DNA of 64,000 nt from NCBI GenBank assembly GCA_934486635.1, contig CAKSPZ010000003.1, positions 1-64,000 of the forward strand. The letters run 5' to 3'. Made by a program: the position numbers and the translations under genes. This document shows positions 42,580 through 52,432 of the stretch, one piece after another (the first letter of the stretch is position 1; each line of letters begins with the position of its first letter). Below the pieces are notes generated by a model. The model ran no database searches. It was not told where the DNA came from and saw only the letters and a list, made by a program, of their open reading frames with translations. This stretch comes from an uncultured Eubacteriales bacterium (GTDB lineage Bacteria > Bacillota > Clostridia > Oscillospirales > Acutalibacteraceae).

Positions 42580-42630
42580 AACAAAAAGGATGGCATCGAC
42601 CTAAATTAGGTCGATGCCATCCTTTTTGTT
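42580..42630 (+). terminator. Terminator of the ctsR operon
   Basis: AACAAAAAGGATGGCATCGACCTA pairs perfectly with its inverse across a three-base loop, 24 bp in all, ending CCTTTTTGTTGTTTT. A weaker hairpin GTTACC/GGGTAAC lies just before it (42553-42582). It may also serve the convergent DUF4364 gene. Confidence 0.88.
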
Positions 42631-42646
42631 GTTTTAATTATTTATA

Positions 42647-43246
42647 TTAGTCTTCGTTTTTTAGTGAAAGCAGAGCACTTTTAATAAGGTCTGAATTATT
42701 TGTCATTAATGCAAGCGTACAAGAATAAATTAAATCTGGATTATGTTGAAAGTTTCTTTTGACAAGCTCTGCTTGCTTTTTATCTGGGACAAAAAGATTT
42801 ATAGTCAATAAATCCATGTCAGTTCCTCCGGATACATTACAAGTTACACTGTACCCATTTTTCTCTTCTTTTATTGTTACAGTGTTTTCATTTTCCCTTT
42901 TTATCTTGGCAAGAAGATTTATAGCTGCAGATAATGCTTTTTCCCTTATAGATATAGGTAAGGCTGTATCGAGCTGAGTAGCTATCATTTTTCCAGTTTC
43001 AGTAATTATGTAAGAAGAAGGGTTATCGGGGGATTGACAGATGTTATTGTTTCCAATAAGATCAGAAAATGCATCATTTATTTCAAAGTAATTAGCTAAG
43101 TCGTTTTCTTGTAAAACTGAAATAATATCATCTTTTGATAAAGGTTGTTTTATACTGGATAAAACATAACAAATTAATAATTTTATATCATTTTTACTTC
43201 GTAGGCCGCCAAGACTTACCCCTGCGGTAAAAGCATCAAACTTCAA
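42647..43246 (-). CDS. DUF4364 family protein
   Basis: A 199-residue protein. The N-terminal part (LRSKNDIKLLICYVLSSIKQPLSKDDIISVLQ) and YIITETGKMIATQLD form a winged-helix-like fold as in PadR/DUF4364 proteins. The C-terminal half (GYSVTCNVSGGTDMDLLTINLFVPDKKQAELVKRNF) is the typical DUF4364 sensory part. Presumed transcriptional regulator; no target is known. It follows the mscS gene by 13 bases on the minus strand with AAAGGAGGTATAAA upstream. Confidence 0.82.
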   Translation of the reverse strand: MKFDAFTAGVSLGGLRSKNDIKLLICYVLSSIKQPLSKDDIISVLQENDLANYFEINDAFSDLIGNNNICQSPDNPSSYIITETGKMIATQLDTALPISIREKALSAAINLLAKIKRENENTVTIKEEKNGYSVTCNVSGGTDMDLLTINLFVPDKKQAELVKRNFQHNPDLIYSCTLALMTNNSDLIKSALLSLKNED

Positions 43247-43259
43247 GTTTATACCTCCT

Positions 43260-44036
43260 TTAAAAATCTATATTATTTTTATCGAATTCGTCTTTTATTT
43301 TTTCTGAAATCAATTTTTTCAGTTTATTATAATCCTTATTGTGACACCATACTTCAACTGATAAATTAAAATAATCTTGTTCAAATCCATTTAAGAATAT
43401 ATTAGGTTTTGGATCAGATAAAATGTCAGTACTTTCTTTTATTATAGCATCAATTATCGGTTTTAAATCAGAAAACTTTGTAGAATTTTTTATAGGAACA
43501 GTTATATCTAATCTGCGAATTTTTTTTACAGTCGAATTAATTATATAATTAGAAGTAAGCTTTGAATTAGGAATAACTATTTCTTTATTATCAGCAGTTA
43601 AAAGTGTTGTAAATAACATTTCAATTTTTGTAACAGTACCTTTTATATTATTGGTTTCAAGAAAATCTCCAATTTTAAATGGTTTATTAATAATGATAAT
43701 AGTACCACTTGCAATATTAGAAAGATTATCTTTTAATGCTAAACCTACTGTTAGAAGAGCTGCACCAAGAGTTGCAATAATTGATGAAATATTTACACCA
43801 AGACATGATACAACAATAAGTAAAACTACTCCTCTAAAAACAACTTTTAAAACAGAGTTAGAAAAGGAAATTATGCTTTCATCTATGTGAGCCCTAGTCA
43901 TAGCTTTTTTTATTGTTTTCGTAAGAAATCCGGCTAAAAACCAACCTATTAAAAAAATTAAAAATGAAGGAATTAATTTATTTATAACAAAATGTACGAT
44001 CGCTGTTTGAAATGAAAAAGCTTTCTCTATATCCAT
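43260..44036 (-). CDS. mscS: Small-conductance mechanosensitive channel, MscS family
   Basis: A 258-residue protein. Three membrane helices: about 17-40 (LIPSFLIFLIGWFLAGFL), 62-85 and 88-115. The pore helix TM3 reads IIATLGAALLTVGLALKDNLSN, with the Gly/Ala packing of MscS. The beta domain (GTIIIINKPFKIGDFLETN, EIVIPNSKLTSNYIIN) and a short C-terminal alpha/beta domain follow. It releases solutes on hypo-osmotic shock. Length is typical of the minimal MscS form. Operon with the DUF4364 gene. Confidence 0.92.
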   Translation of the reverse strand: MDIEKAFSFQTAIVHFVINKLIPSFLIFLIGWFLAGFLTKTIKKAMTRAHIDESIISFSNSVLKVVFRGVVLLIVVSCLGVNISSIIATLGAALLTVGLALKDNLSNIASGTIIIINKPFKIGDFLETNNIKGTVTKIEMLFTTLLTADNKEIVIPNSKLTSNYIINSTVKKIRRLDITVPIKNSTKFSDLKPIIDAIIKESTDILSDPKPNIFLNGFEQDYFNLSVEVWCHNKDYNKLKKLISEKIKDEFDKNNIDF

Positions 44037-44194
44037 AACTAAACCTACCTTTTTTACTTGTAATTATATTATAACATATATTTTATAAATTTTTCTGATA
44101 ATTTCTTATAATTAATAAAATCCTTGAAAAAATTTTTCTTTTAAGATAATATTATAGTTGATTTATTGTAAAATGATGGGAGTATAATAAAACT

Positions 44195-46615
44195 ATGAAT
44201 GTTTTAGAAAATATAATTTATTATTCTATTTTTTGTCCAAAGTATGAAAATTACTTAAATGATTTTGATTTATTGTCCAAAATACGTCAAGATTTTTTTA
44301 ATACAGGAAAAAAACAAAAAAATAAAATAACCAGGGAATATCTAGGGAAAGTTTATCATTATTCTTATGATTTAGAAAAAGACAAACCTATGAGATGGAA
44401 AAAAATGTTGGCAGATAAAATGCTTGAGAAAAGTTATATAAATAATGATGGAACATATAAAATTATTTATTATAATGAAAATAAAATGAAAAAAGCTATT
44501 TATTTTGATAATAACCATAATGTTAATAAGGTGGATTATTTTTCAGATAAAGAAAATCATAAAAAAATATTAACACTACAAACTAAAGATTCAAAATTGA
44601 TAATTACAGAATATAATAGTGATAAAAATGAAGCAAATACATATGAAGTTTATCCGGTTAAAATGGATTTGACACATTATGATTTAAATGCTTTTGATTA
44701 TAAACTTACAACTTGTTTGTGTATAACTAATAAAGGCAATTTAAGTTATTGTACAAATGAACAAATAGAAAAAATTAAAAAATTAGAAAATAATAATAAG
44801 AAGCTTAACAAGGCAAGTGTAAATGTAATGAATGATAAAAATGTAGGTAAAGACATTTGTAATACAATTACAGATTTAAAAAATATAGATGAATCTTATA
44901 AACTAAAATGCAAAAAAATTATAAAAACAGAGAATGGCGAAAAGTTTTATTATTTTGGGGAGATGAAGTCAGACTTAAGAGATGGAAGAGGAATAACGGT
45001 TACAGAAAATGGGGTTACTGCATACGACGGAGATTATATAAATGATAAAAAAGATGGATTTGGAGTTTTTTATTATCGTTCAGGCTTAGTTGGACATGTA
45101 GGGTATTTTAAATGTGATAAAAAAAATGATTTAGGTATAACTTTTAATAAAGAACATGATAGAATAATTGTGCGTTCTTTTGAAAATGGACAACCTCAAA
45201 ATATGATTTCAGAGTTTGATAAAAAAGGAAATCTTTTGTATGCCGGAAAAATAGAAAATGGAGAGAAAAATGGAGTTGCAGTTAGTTATAAGGCTGCTGA
45301 AAATAGAATTATAATTCATAAATTTAAAAATGGATTAAAAACTGAAAAGGGAACGCTTTTTACTGAAGATGGAGAACTTTTATATAATGGAGAAATAGTG
45401 GACGCAAAAGCTAACGGGATAGGAACAGAATATAAAAAGGATGGTACTGTTAAATATAATGGAAGCTTTTTAAATGGTAGATATAGCGGAAAAGGAACAT
45501 TATATATGGATAATGGTTCTGTAATAGAAGGTAATTTTGAAAATGGATTTACTAATGGAATTGCAACAAAATATGACTCTAATTTAAAAAAGTTATATGA
45601 AGGAAACTTTAAAAATGGAACTTATTTTGGAGAAGGCACTTTATATACTGAAGATGGGCATAGTCTCAAAGGTTCTTTCTCTGATGGAGTAGTTAAAGGA
45701 ATAGCATCGGAATTTGATAAAAATGGCGAAGTTATATACATAGGTAACTTTGAAGAAGGTAAATATGAAGGTAAAGGAAGTTGTTATCAAAATAGCAAAA
45801 AAGTTTATGAAGGTTGCTTTAAAGATGGTGAATATAGTGGATTAGGTTGTCTTTATAAAAATGAAGAATGTGTTTATTGGGGAGAATTTAAAAATAATAA
45901 AAAATGTGGATTTGGAACAGAATATTGTTCTGGAAATATTTTGTACACAGGTTATTTTGAAGATGATTGTTATAATGGCCTTGGAATGTTGTTTGAGTCA
46001 GGGACTCCTGTCTATGTAGGGGAATTTAAATTTGGAAAGAAATATGGGCGCATAAATGAAATATATAAAAATAAAGTTATAAAAGAATGTGTATATGAAG
46101 ATGATAATTTAGTTTATGTAAAAGAATATGAATACCCTAGTATGAATCTTTTATATTACGGAAATATAAAAGATAATAAGAAGACAGGTATGGGTTGTAC
46201 ATTTACCTCTTATGCAGAAAAAGATAAAGAGGGAATATTTGCAGAAGATAAAATAGTAAATCGTATGGATGTGTTTTTTAAGGATTTGCCCCCATTACCT
46301 GAATGCAATAGATTAAATGATGCAGGATATAATGATTTCAGGTTCGGTCCGGATTTTGTGGTAGAGAAAAAATTAAATTATGGGGTATATTCAGGACCAA
46401 TGTGTGAAGGAAAACCTCAAGGAAGAGGAACTATATTGTACGATGACCATAGATATACAGGTAATTTTAAAGATGGACAACCGTTTGATATTGGAATAAT
46501 TTATAAAAATAATGGTGAGAAAATAAATGGTCAATTTTTGCTTGAACCAGTAAGTACCAGTGAGCATATAAATTTTTCTAAAGGAATATCTTATGATTTT
46601 ATAAATATTAAATAA
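44195..46615 (+). CDS. Large MORN-repeat protein
   Basis: An 806-residue soluble protein without signal peptide. Residues 1-250 are not recognised (MNVLENIIYYSIFCPKYENYL...). From about 255 to 660 there are at least twelve MORN units (consensus Y-x-G-x-F-x-(n)G-x-G-x-x-x), such as YDGDYINDKKDGFGVFYY, YNGSFLNGRYSGKGTLY and YEGNFKNGTYFGEGTLY, then a last one near 770. MORN repeats form long beta sheets that bind proteins or lipids. GGGAGT lies near the ATG. It is 17 bases ahead of the metallo-beta-lactamase gene; a joint role is likely but unknown. Nothing suggests secretion. Confidence 0.85.
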   Translation: MNVLENIIYYSIFCPKYENYLNDFDLLSKIRQDFFNTGKKQKNKITREYLGKVYHYSYDLEKDKPMRWKKMLADKMLEKSYINNDGTYKIIYYNENKMKKAIYFDNNHNVNKVDYFSDKENHKKILTLQTKDSKLIITEYNSDKNEANTYEVYPVKMDLTHYDLNAFDYKLTTCLCITNKGNLSYCTNEQIEKIKKLENNNKKLNKASVNVMNDKNVGKDICNTITDLKNIDESYKLKCKKIIKTENGEKFYYFGEMKSDLRDGRGITVTENGVTAYDGDYINDKKDGFGVFYYRSGLVGHVGYFKCDKKNDLGITFNKEHDRIIVRSFENGQPQNMISEFDKKGNLLYAGKIENGEKNGVAVSYKAAENRIIIHKFKNGLKTEKGTLFTEDGELLYNGEIVDAKANGIGTEYKKDGTVKYNGSFLNGRYSGKGTLYMDNGSVIEGNFENGFTNGIATKYDSNLKKLYEGNFKNGTYFGEGTLYTEDGHSLKGSFSDGVVKGIASEFDKNGEVIYIGNFEEGKYEGKGSCYQNSKKVYEGCFKDGEYSGLGCLYKNEECVYWGEFKNNKKCGFGTEYCSGNILYTGYFEDDCYNGLGMLFESGTPVYVGEFKFGKKYGRINEIYKNKVIKECVYEDDNLVYVKEYEYPSMNLLYYGNIKDNKKTGMGCTFTSYAEKDKEGIFAEDKIVNRMDVFFKDLPPLPECNRLNDAGYNDFRFGPDFVVEKKLNYGVYSGPMCEGKPQGRGTILYDDHRYTGNFKDGQPFDIGIIYKNNGEKINGQFLLEPVSTSEHINFSKGISYDFINIK

Positions 46616-46632
46616 GGATTATTTGGTGCTAT

Positions 46633-47931
46633 ATGAAATTTATAGAACTCCATGATATTGGATACGGAGAATGTATAGTATTTGAAGGTAAGTCAAATGA
46701 GGTAATGATGATAGACTGTGGGTCTATGAATTTAAACATTAAATATAACGGGATGAAATTTAAAGATTATGTACTGAAAATTATTATGCCGAGATATGAA
46801 GATGCTTCACAAAAAAATTTTTTACTGACTCATTTTCATAGAGACCATATTTGTGGATTAAAATATATATTAAAACAAGAAAAAAGTTATTTTGATAAGA
46901 TTTATATACCATATCCTTGTGTAAATAATGAAAATAGAGCATTACTTCTAGAAATGGCAATATATTTATTTGTATTTATGATACGTCAACAATCAAGTGC
47001 AAGAAGTAGTACTAGTGCGTTGTTTATTTTTGACTTTTTGAGAAAAAATTCAACAGCACAAATACTTCCAATAAAAAAAGGGGATTTTTTTGAATTTTCC
47101 GGGGTAAAGTATACTATTTTAAATCCTAATTATAAAAAATTTGAATTTTCAAAAGAGTTTATTGAAATTATAAAAAGTCTTGATAACATGATGGAAAGTA
47201 TAAATGAAAATAATTATGATAATAGATTTTTTTATTTGAAAAAATTATTTTGTGATGAGTATATTAATTGTTGCGAATTGTGTGCTAAATATAAAAGTTT
47301 GGAAAATGATTATGTAAAAAATTCAATTTATAAATTAAATTCGTTGGTTATAAAATTAAATGAACTTTCAAATGAAATAAAAGAATTAAACGCAACAAGA
47401 GAAATAATAAAATTTCTCAACAGTGAATATGTAAATATGACTTACAGTATGGAACAAAATGCGACAAGTGTAGTTTTTCAAAACGATAAACAAAATTTGA
47501 CAAACTGTAATGATATAATAATGACTGGAGATGTTACTCCTAAAATATTAGATTCACTTGAAAATGAACTATTTAAGTTCTATAATATAATAAAAGTTCC
47601 ACATCATGGAACGGATAGTTACCAAAGTATGGTTTTGAATAAGATACCTTGTTCACATTTATTAGTTTCAAACGGAGAGTACTGTGCAGGGGGAAGAATA
47701 TCAAAACTTATTTCAGAAAATAATGCTATAAAACATTGTACAGATATGAAGAATTGTCATTACTTTAAAAAAAATAATTCTTGCTGTAACAGGACAAACT
47801 TTTGCAATTCATTAAAAATAGGTGGAGATTTAAGTTTACACTGCGATAAAAAAACAAATTCAACAGGGATAAATAAATGTGGGATTTATATTGTTTCAGC
47901 TGATTCAAATAGAGGCTGTTACTGTGATTAA
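46633..47931 (+). CDS. Metallo-beta-lactamase-fold hydrolase (ComEC-like MBL), Cys-rich C-terminus
   Basis: A 432-residue protein. The MBL motifs are complete: Asp28 (MIDCG), LTHFHRDHICGL (His67, His69, Asp71, His72), MTGDVT (Asp300) and VPHHGTDSYQ (His324-325). The last two resemble the soluble ComEC/Rec2 C-terminal MBL domain, which suggests a phosphodiesterase or nuclease. A helical insertion of about 140 residues separates the motifs (about 150-270). The C-terminal 60 residues hold many Cys (CTDMKNCHYF, CCNRTNFC, CGIYIV, CYCD), which might bind metal. No signal peptide. It follows the MORN gene closely, then the V-ATPase operon begins 26 bases later. Confidence 0.82.
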   Translation: MKFIELHDIGYGECIVFEGKSNEVMMIDCGSMNLNIKYNGMKFKDYVLKIIMPRYEDASQKNFLLTHFHRDHICGLKYILKQEKSYFDKIYIPYPCVNNENRALLLEMAIYLFVFMIRQQSSARSSTSALFIFDFLRKNSTAQILPIKKGDFFEFSGVKYTILNPNYKKFEFSKEFIEIIKSLDNMMESINENNYDNRFFYLKKLFCDEYINCCELCAKYKSLENDYVKNSIYKLNSLVIKLNELSNEIKELNATREIIKFLNSEYVNMTYSMEQNATSVVFQNDKQNLTNCNDIIMTGDVTPKILDSLENELFKFYNIIKVPHHGTDSYQSMVLNKIPCSHLLVSNGEYCAGGRISKLISENNAIKHCTDMKNCHYFKKNNSCCNRTNFCNSLKIGGDLSLHCDKKTNSTGINKCGIYIVSADSNRGCYCD

Positions 47932-47957
47932 TTTATATAATAAAGGTGGTATGAGTT

Positions 47958-48269
47958 TTGATATCTGAAATGGTGAACATAATAAAAAATGTTGAAAGCA
48001 TGGCAGAGGAAAAACAAAAAAAGTCAAAGAAAAAAGCAAAAGATATTATTGAACAAGCTAATAAAGAAGCAGAAAATGTAGTGGAGTTAAAAGTAAAGGA
48101 AGCAAATGCTAAAGCAGAATTAATAATAAATCTTGCTAAAAGTTCTGCAGAAGAAAATATGAAAAAAAATGTAAAACAATGTGAAATAGACGCAAAAAAA
48201 TATAAAGAAATATCGTTACAGCAAAAAGAAAAAGTTATAAAAGAATTAATTGAAACAATTGTTTCTTAA
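47958..48269 (+). CDS. ntpF: V-type ATPase peripheral-stalk subunit (NtpF/AhaH-like)
   Basis: A 103-residue almost wholly helical coiled-coil protein (EKQKKSKKKAKDIIEQANKEAENVV, ANAKAELIINLAKSSAEENM), matching subunit G/H of bacterial V/A-ATPases. It pairs with subunit E in the peripheral stalk. TTG start at 47958 with AGGTGG eight bases upstream; an ATG four codons later is the alternative. First gene of the ATPase operon, as in the Enterococcus ntp operon. Confidence 0.85.
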   Translation: MISEMVNIIKNVESMAEEKQKKSKKKAKDIIEQANKEAENVVELKVKEANAKAELIINLAKSSAEENMKKNVKQCEIDAKKYKEISLQQKEKVIKELIETIVS

Positions 48270-48302
48270 AAATACCTGATAAAAAGGCGGTGTTTTGTAG
48301 TT

Positions 48303-50327
48303 ATGGCTGTGCTTTCAATGAAGAAAGTGAATATATGTGCATTAAAAAAAGATAGAAAAGCTATACTTGAAACTTTACAGCGCATTGGAACAGTTGAAGT
48401 TTCTGATATTACAGAAAGTGAGTATGGCTTAGAAAAAATTGATACGTTTAATATGAGGTCAATTTTTGATAAAAATAAAGCAACTGCTCAAAATGCATTA
48501 GAAATACTTGAAAAGTATGAACCAGAAGAAAAAGAATTTCTAAGTAGTATATGTGGTCAAAAAGAGATATCAAAGGATGATTATTATATTTTCGCAGATG
48601 ATTCTGAGGAAATAATGCGCGTAGCATATGAAATTGTTCGTATATATAAAGCTATTAATGATAAAAAAGCAGAAATACTTCGCATGAAAACACAAATAGA
48701 ATCACTTTCGGTGTGGAAAAACCTTGATATTTCTATGGATTTTAACGGTACAAAAAAAACAAAAGCTTTTATTGGAACTTTGCCGTTTGATATTAATGAA
48801 TTAGAAATTAAGAAAATGTTTGCTGAAAAGTTTCTAGATGAAAATAGATATGATGTAGAAGTGGTAAGTCAAAGTCCAGAGCAAAGTTGTATTTTTGTTT
48901 TATGTCATAATGAAATAAAACAAGAAATAGAAGCATTTTTAAGAGAAAAAGGTTTTTCGTGGCCATCTTTTTCTGTAGATGAAATTCCAAATAAAAAATC
49001 TGAGGATTTATTGGAAAGTATTAAAAAACTTGAAAAAGAAATAGAAAAAAATGAAAAAGAAATAAAAAGTTATAAAGGTCAGCGAAATGCAATTAAATTT
49101 ATGATAGATTATCATGAAATGCGTTCTCAAAAATATGAGGTTATTTCAAAATTAATTTATACTAAAAATGTATTTTTTTTAAATGGATATATTTCTAAAA
49201 GAGATTCAAAAAAACTAGAATCAATTTTAATTAATAAATTTGATATAGCTATTGATTTTTCTGATATAAGTGAAGAAGATAATGTACCTGTAATATTACA
49301 AAATAATAAGTTTTCTTCACCTGTTGAAAGTGTTTTAGAAAGTTATAGTTTACCAGGTAAGGGAGAAGTTGATCCAACATCAGTAATGGCAGTTTTTTAC
49401 TATGTATTATTTGGCATGATGTTGTCTGATGCGGCTTATGGCGCTATAATTGTTGCTGTTTGTAGTTTTGTCCTTTTAAAGTATAAAAATATAAAATTAG
49501 GTCTTAAAAAAGCAATGAAAATGTTTTTGTATTGTGGGATATCTACCACATTTTGGGGAATATTGTTTGGAAGCTATTTTGGAGATGCAGTAGATGTAAT
49601 ATCAAGTACATTTTTTAATACACATTTAACTATTCCTGCTTTATGGTTTGTGCCACTAAATGAACCTATGAGAATGTTGGCATTTTCATTTGGACTTGGA
49701 ATAATACACCTTTTTACAGGTCTTTTTATGCAGCTTTATGAATTAATATTAAATAAAAATTATAAGGATGCTTTGTATGATGTAATTTCCTGGTATTTAC
49801 TTGTCGGAGGCTTAATTATATATATGCTGTCTATGCCAATGATTGTTGAAATGCTTGTTCTAAAATTTATTTTATCTCCAATTGTAGGTGAAATAGGACT
49901 AATATGTGCAGGACTAGGAGCAATTTTAATTGTTTTAACGGCAGGACGAGAATCTAAAAGTCCATTTAAAAGGCTATTAAAAGGACTGTACGGTCTCTAT
50001 GGAGTAACTGGCTATTTAAGTGATATATTATCATATTCAAGACTATTAGCTTTAGGTTTAGCTACGGGAGTTATAGCTCAGGTATTTAATAAAATGGGAA
50101 CGATGGCCGGTAACGGAATAATAGGAATTATTTTGTTTGTATGTGTTTTTTTAGTTGGACATACAATGAATATTGCAATAAATCTTTTAGGTGCATATGT
50201 ACACACAAATAGGTTGCAATTTGTAGAATTCTTTAGTAAGTTTTATGAAGGCGGAGGAAGAAAATTCGCACCGTTTTTTGTAAATACAAAATATTATAAA
50301 GTCAAGGAGGACATTAACAATGAATAA
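48303..50327 (+). CDS. ntpI: V-type ATPase subunit I (a-type stator membrane subunit)
   Basis: A 674-residue protein. The cytoplasmic N-terminal half (about 1-330) has coiled coils (LEKEIEKNEKEIKSYKGQRNAIKF). The C-terminal half has seven to eight membrane segments, including VMAVFYYVLFGMMLSDAAYGAIIV, GLYGVTGYLSDILSYSRLLALGLATGVIAQ (the helix with the functional Arg in SYSRLLALGLA) and MNIAINLLGAYVHTNRLQFVEFFSKFYEGGGRKF. It forms the ion half-channels beside the K ring. AAGGCGG lies upstream; the end overlaps ntpK by 8 bases. Confidence 0.95.
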   Translation: MAVLSMKKVNICALKKDRKAILETLQRIGTVEVSDITESEYGLEKIDTFNMRSIFDKNKATAQNALEILEKYEPEEKEFLSSICGQKEISKDDYYIFADDSEEIMRVAYEIVRIYKAINDKKAEILRMKTQIESLSVWKNLDISMDFNGTKKTKAFIGTLPFDINELEIKKMFAEKFLDENRYDVEVVSQSPEQSCIFVLCHNEIKQEIEAFLREKGFSWPSFSVDEIPNKKSEDLLESIKKLEKEIEKNEKEIKSYKGQRNAIKFMIDYHEMRSQKYEVISKLIYTKNVFFLNGYISKRDSKKLESILINKFDIAIDFSDISEEDNVPVILQNNKFSSPVESVLESYSLPGKGEVDPTSVMAVFYYVLFGMMLSDAAYGAIIVAVCSFVLLKYKNIKLGLKKAMKMFLYCGISTTFWGILFGSYFGDAVDVISSTFFNTHLTIPALWFVPLNEPMRMLAFSFGLGIIHLFTGLFMQLYELILNKNYKDALYDVISWYLLVGGLIIYMLSMPMIVEMLVLKFILSPIVGEIGLICAGLGAILIVLTAGRESKSPFKRLLKGLYGLYGVTGYLSDILSYSRLLALGLATGVIAQVFNKMGTMAGNGIIGIILFVCVFLVGHTMNIAINLLGAYVHTNRLQFVEFFSKFYEGGGRKFAPFFVNTKYYKVKEDINNE

Positions 50328-50802
50328 TTTAGGTATTGTATTAGCATTATTAGGAGCAGCTTTATCCTCACTTTTAGCAGGTATTGGTTCAGCAATAGGT
50401 GTAGGAATGGCAGGAGAAGCAGCAGCAGGTGTAGTTACAGAAGATCCGGGGAAATTTGGTAAAGTGTTATTGCTTCAATTATTACCAGGTACACAAGGAA
50501 TATATGGTCTTTTAGTTGCAGTTTTAACTTTAATACAAATTGGTATTTTAGGCGGCTCTTCAGATGTGTCTTTAGGTCAAGGATTATTATATTTAGTATC
50601 ATGTTTACCTATGGGATTTGTAGGTTTATGGTCTGCTATTCGTCAGGCAAGAGCAGCTGTTGCAGGTATAAGTACTGTAGCAAAAAGACCGGAGCAAATG
50701 GGTAAAGCAATGATTTTTCCAGCAATGGTTGAAACATATGCAATTTTAGCACTATTGGTATCAGTGCTTTCAATATTAAATATTCCTAAAATAAATATAT
50801 AA
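50320..50802 (+). CDS. ntpK: V-type ATPase subunit K (rotor ring), sodium-binding type
   Basis: A 160-residue duplicated-hairpin proteolipid with four membrane helices. All residues that bind sodium in the Enterococcus hirae K ring have counterparts: LLPGTQGIYG (Thr58, Gln59 and the Tyr), Gln109 in SAIRQARAAVAG, and Glu138 with Tyr140 in MVETYAI. A sodium-translocating rather than proton-translocating enzyme is therefore likely (inference from ligands). GGAGG precedes the ATG. It follows subunit I with an 8-base overlap. Confidence 0.96.
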   Translation: MNNLGIVLALLGAALSSLLAGIGSAIGVGMAGEAAAGVVTEDPGKFGKVLLLQLLPGTQGIYGLLVAVLTLIQIGILGGSSDVSLGQGLLYLVSCLPMGFVGLWSAIRQARAAVAGISTVAKRPEQMGKAMIFPAMVETYAILALLVSVLSILNIPKINI

Positions 50803-50832
50803 CCTAATTTTACGTGTTAGGAGATTTTATAT

Positions 50833-51423
50833 ATGACAGGGATAGAAAATATAGTAAAAAGTATAGATAAAGAAACTGAATTGGTATCAGCTGCCATAAT
50901 AAATAAAGCTGAAGAAGAAGCTAAAATAATAAAATCTAAAGCTGAAACTATAGCTGAAAATGAAACAAGTTTGATTATAAAAAATGCAGAAGATAAATCA
51001 AACCGCATTTTAAAAAGAGCAGATTCTCAAATGGAATTACAAAGGAGAGAAATGCTTTTAAGGGCTAAAAGAGAACAAATAGATTACATGATAGATGAGG
51101 CCAAAAATACATTAAGAAATTTACCTGATGATGAATATTTTGAATTTATATTAAAACTATGTAAAAAATATATACAACCACGAAAAGCAGAGTTAATATT
51201 TTCTAAGATTGATCTTAATAGAGTTTCACAAAATTTTAAAACAAGTATTTCAAGTTTATCAAAATCAATTGGTGGAGATATTAAGATATCTGAAGTAACA
51301 CGTGATATTAATGGTGGTTTTATTTTGTCTTATGGAGATATAGAGGAAAATTGTTCATTTGATGCATTATTTGATAGTGAGCATGACCTGTTATCTGATA
51401 AAGTAAATGAACTTTTGTTCTAA
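50833..51423 (+). CDS. ntpE: V-type ATPase subunit E (peripheral stalk)
   Basis: A 196-residue protein. The N-terminal half is a long coiled coil (VKSIDKETELVSAAIINKAEEEAKIIKSKAET) that pairs with NtpF. The C-terminal globular half has KAELIFSKIDLNRVS and GGFILSYGDIEENCSFDAL, the typical end of E subunits, contacting the A3B3 top. Upstream TTAGGAGATT gives a clear ribosome binding site 30 bases after ntpK. Confidence 0.92.
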   Translation: MTGIENIVKSIDKETELVSAAIINKAEEEAKIIKSKAETIAENETSLIIKNAEDKSNRILKRADSQMELQRREMLLRAKREQIDYMIDEAKNTLRNLPDDEYFEFILKLCKKYIQPRKAELIFSKIDLNRVSQNFKTSISSLSKSIGGDIKISEVTRDINGGFILSYGDIEENCSFDALFDSEHDLLSDKVNELLF

Positions 51424-51454
51424 AAGTGCTAAAAAGCAGAAAGGAGTATTTTTT

Positions 51455-52432
51455 ATGAAAGAACAATATACTTATGCTGTGGCACGTGTACGGGCAAAAG
51501 AACTGTCTTTACTTTCAGAACAAGATATAAATAGGCTAATGTCATGTGAAAGTTATGAAGATTGCCTTAATGTTTTAAAGGATAAAGGATGGGGAGACGA
51601 CACTGATATATCAGATGAGAAAGATTACCAGTTGATTTTAAAAAAAGAAGAAAATAAAACTTGGAATTTAGTATCGGAATTGGTAAAGGAGGAGTCTTTA
51701 TTTAATGTTTTTAAGTATCCTGTTGATTATCATAATCTCAAAGCTGCAATAAAAGGCTATATTACTGAGTCTATATCAGATGATTTGTTTGCTTTTGGTG
51801 GAACAATTTCTCCTGAAGTAATTATTTCTTGTGTTAAGAATAATGATTTTAAAGCTTTGCCACTGGAAATGCAAGAAGTTGCACGTACAGCTTTTGATAA
51901 GTTATTGCATACTGGGGATGGTCAACTTTGTGATATTATTATAGATAAAGCTTTATTGGATACAATAAAAAATCAAGGAGAAAATTCTACTAGTAATTTG
52001 ATAAAGGAATATTCTGAGCTATATGTTGCTAGTACCAACATAAAAGTGGCAATACGTAGTCAAATGATGAAAAAAAATATTCAATTTTTAAAAATGGCTA
52101 TGGCTAAATGTAATACCTTAGACATAGAAAAATTAGCTTTAGCAGCATCTAAAAGTATAGATGCTATATGTGAATATCTTGAATTTACAAAGTATTCTGA
52201 TTCAGTCACGTTTTTAAGAGAATCTATTCAAAAGTTTGAATTTTGGAGAGACAATAAGATTATTGAACTTATAAAACAGGAAAAGTATAATTCTTTTTCA
52301 ATTGGTCCAATTGCGGCATATGTTTTAGCTCGCGAAAATGAACTAAAGGTAGTTAGAATAATACTTTCAGGTAAATTACATCATATAGACGATAACTTAA
52401 TAAAAGAGAGGCTAAGGATGATGTATGTATAG
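51455..52432 (+). CDS. ntpC: V-type ATPase subunit C (ring collar)
   Basis: A 325-residue helical protein, in the family of the V/A-ATPase C (d-type) subunits that couple the rotor ring to the central stalk. It starts MKEQYTYAVARVRAKELSLLS, then MSCESYEDCLNVLKDKGWG, and ends IGPIAAYVLARENELKVVRIILSGKLHHID, a hallmark segment. ATG 51455 has AAAGGAG upstream; earlier in-frame starts overlap ntpE and lack the site. It overlaps the next gene by 8 bases. Confidence 0.93.
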   Translation: MKEQYTYAVARVRAKELSLLSEQDINRLMSCESYEDCLNVLKDKGWGDDTDISDEKDYQLILKKEENKTWNLVSELVKEESLFNVFKYPVDYHNLKAAIKGYITESISDDLFAFGGTISPEVIISCVKNNDFKALPLEMQEVARTAFDKLLHTGDGQLCDIIIDKALLDTIKNQGENSTSNLIKEYSELYVASTNIKVAIRSQMMKKNIQFLKMAMAKCNTLDIEKLALAASKSIDAICEYLEFTKYSDSVTFLRESIQKFEFWRDNKIIELIKQEKYNSFSIGPIAAYVLARENELKVVRIILSGKLHHIDDNLIKERLRMMYV

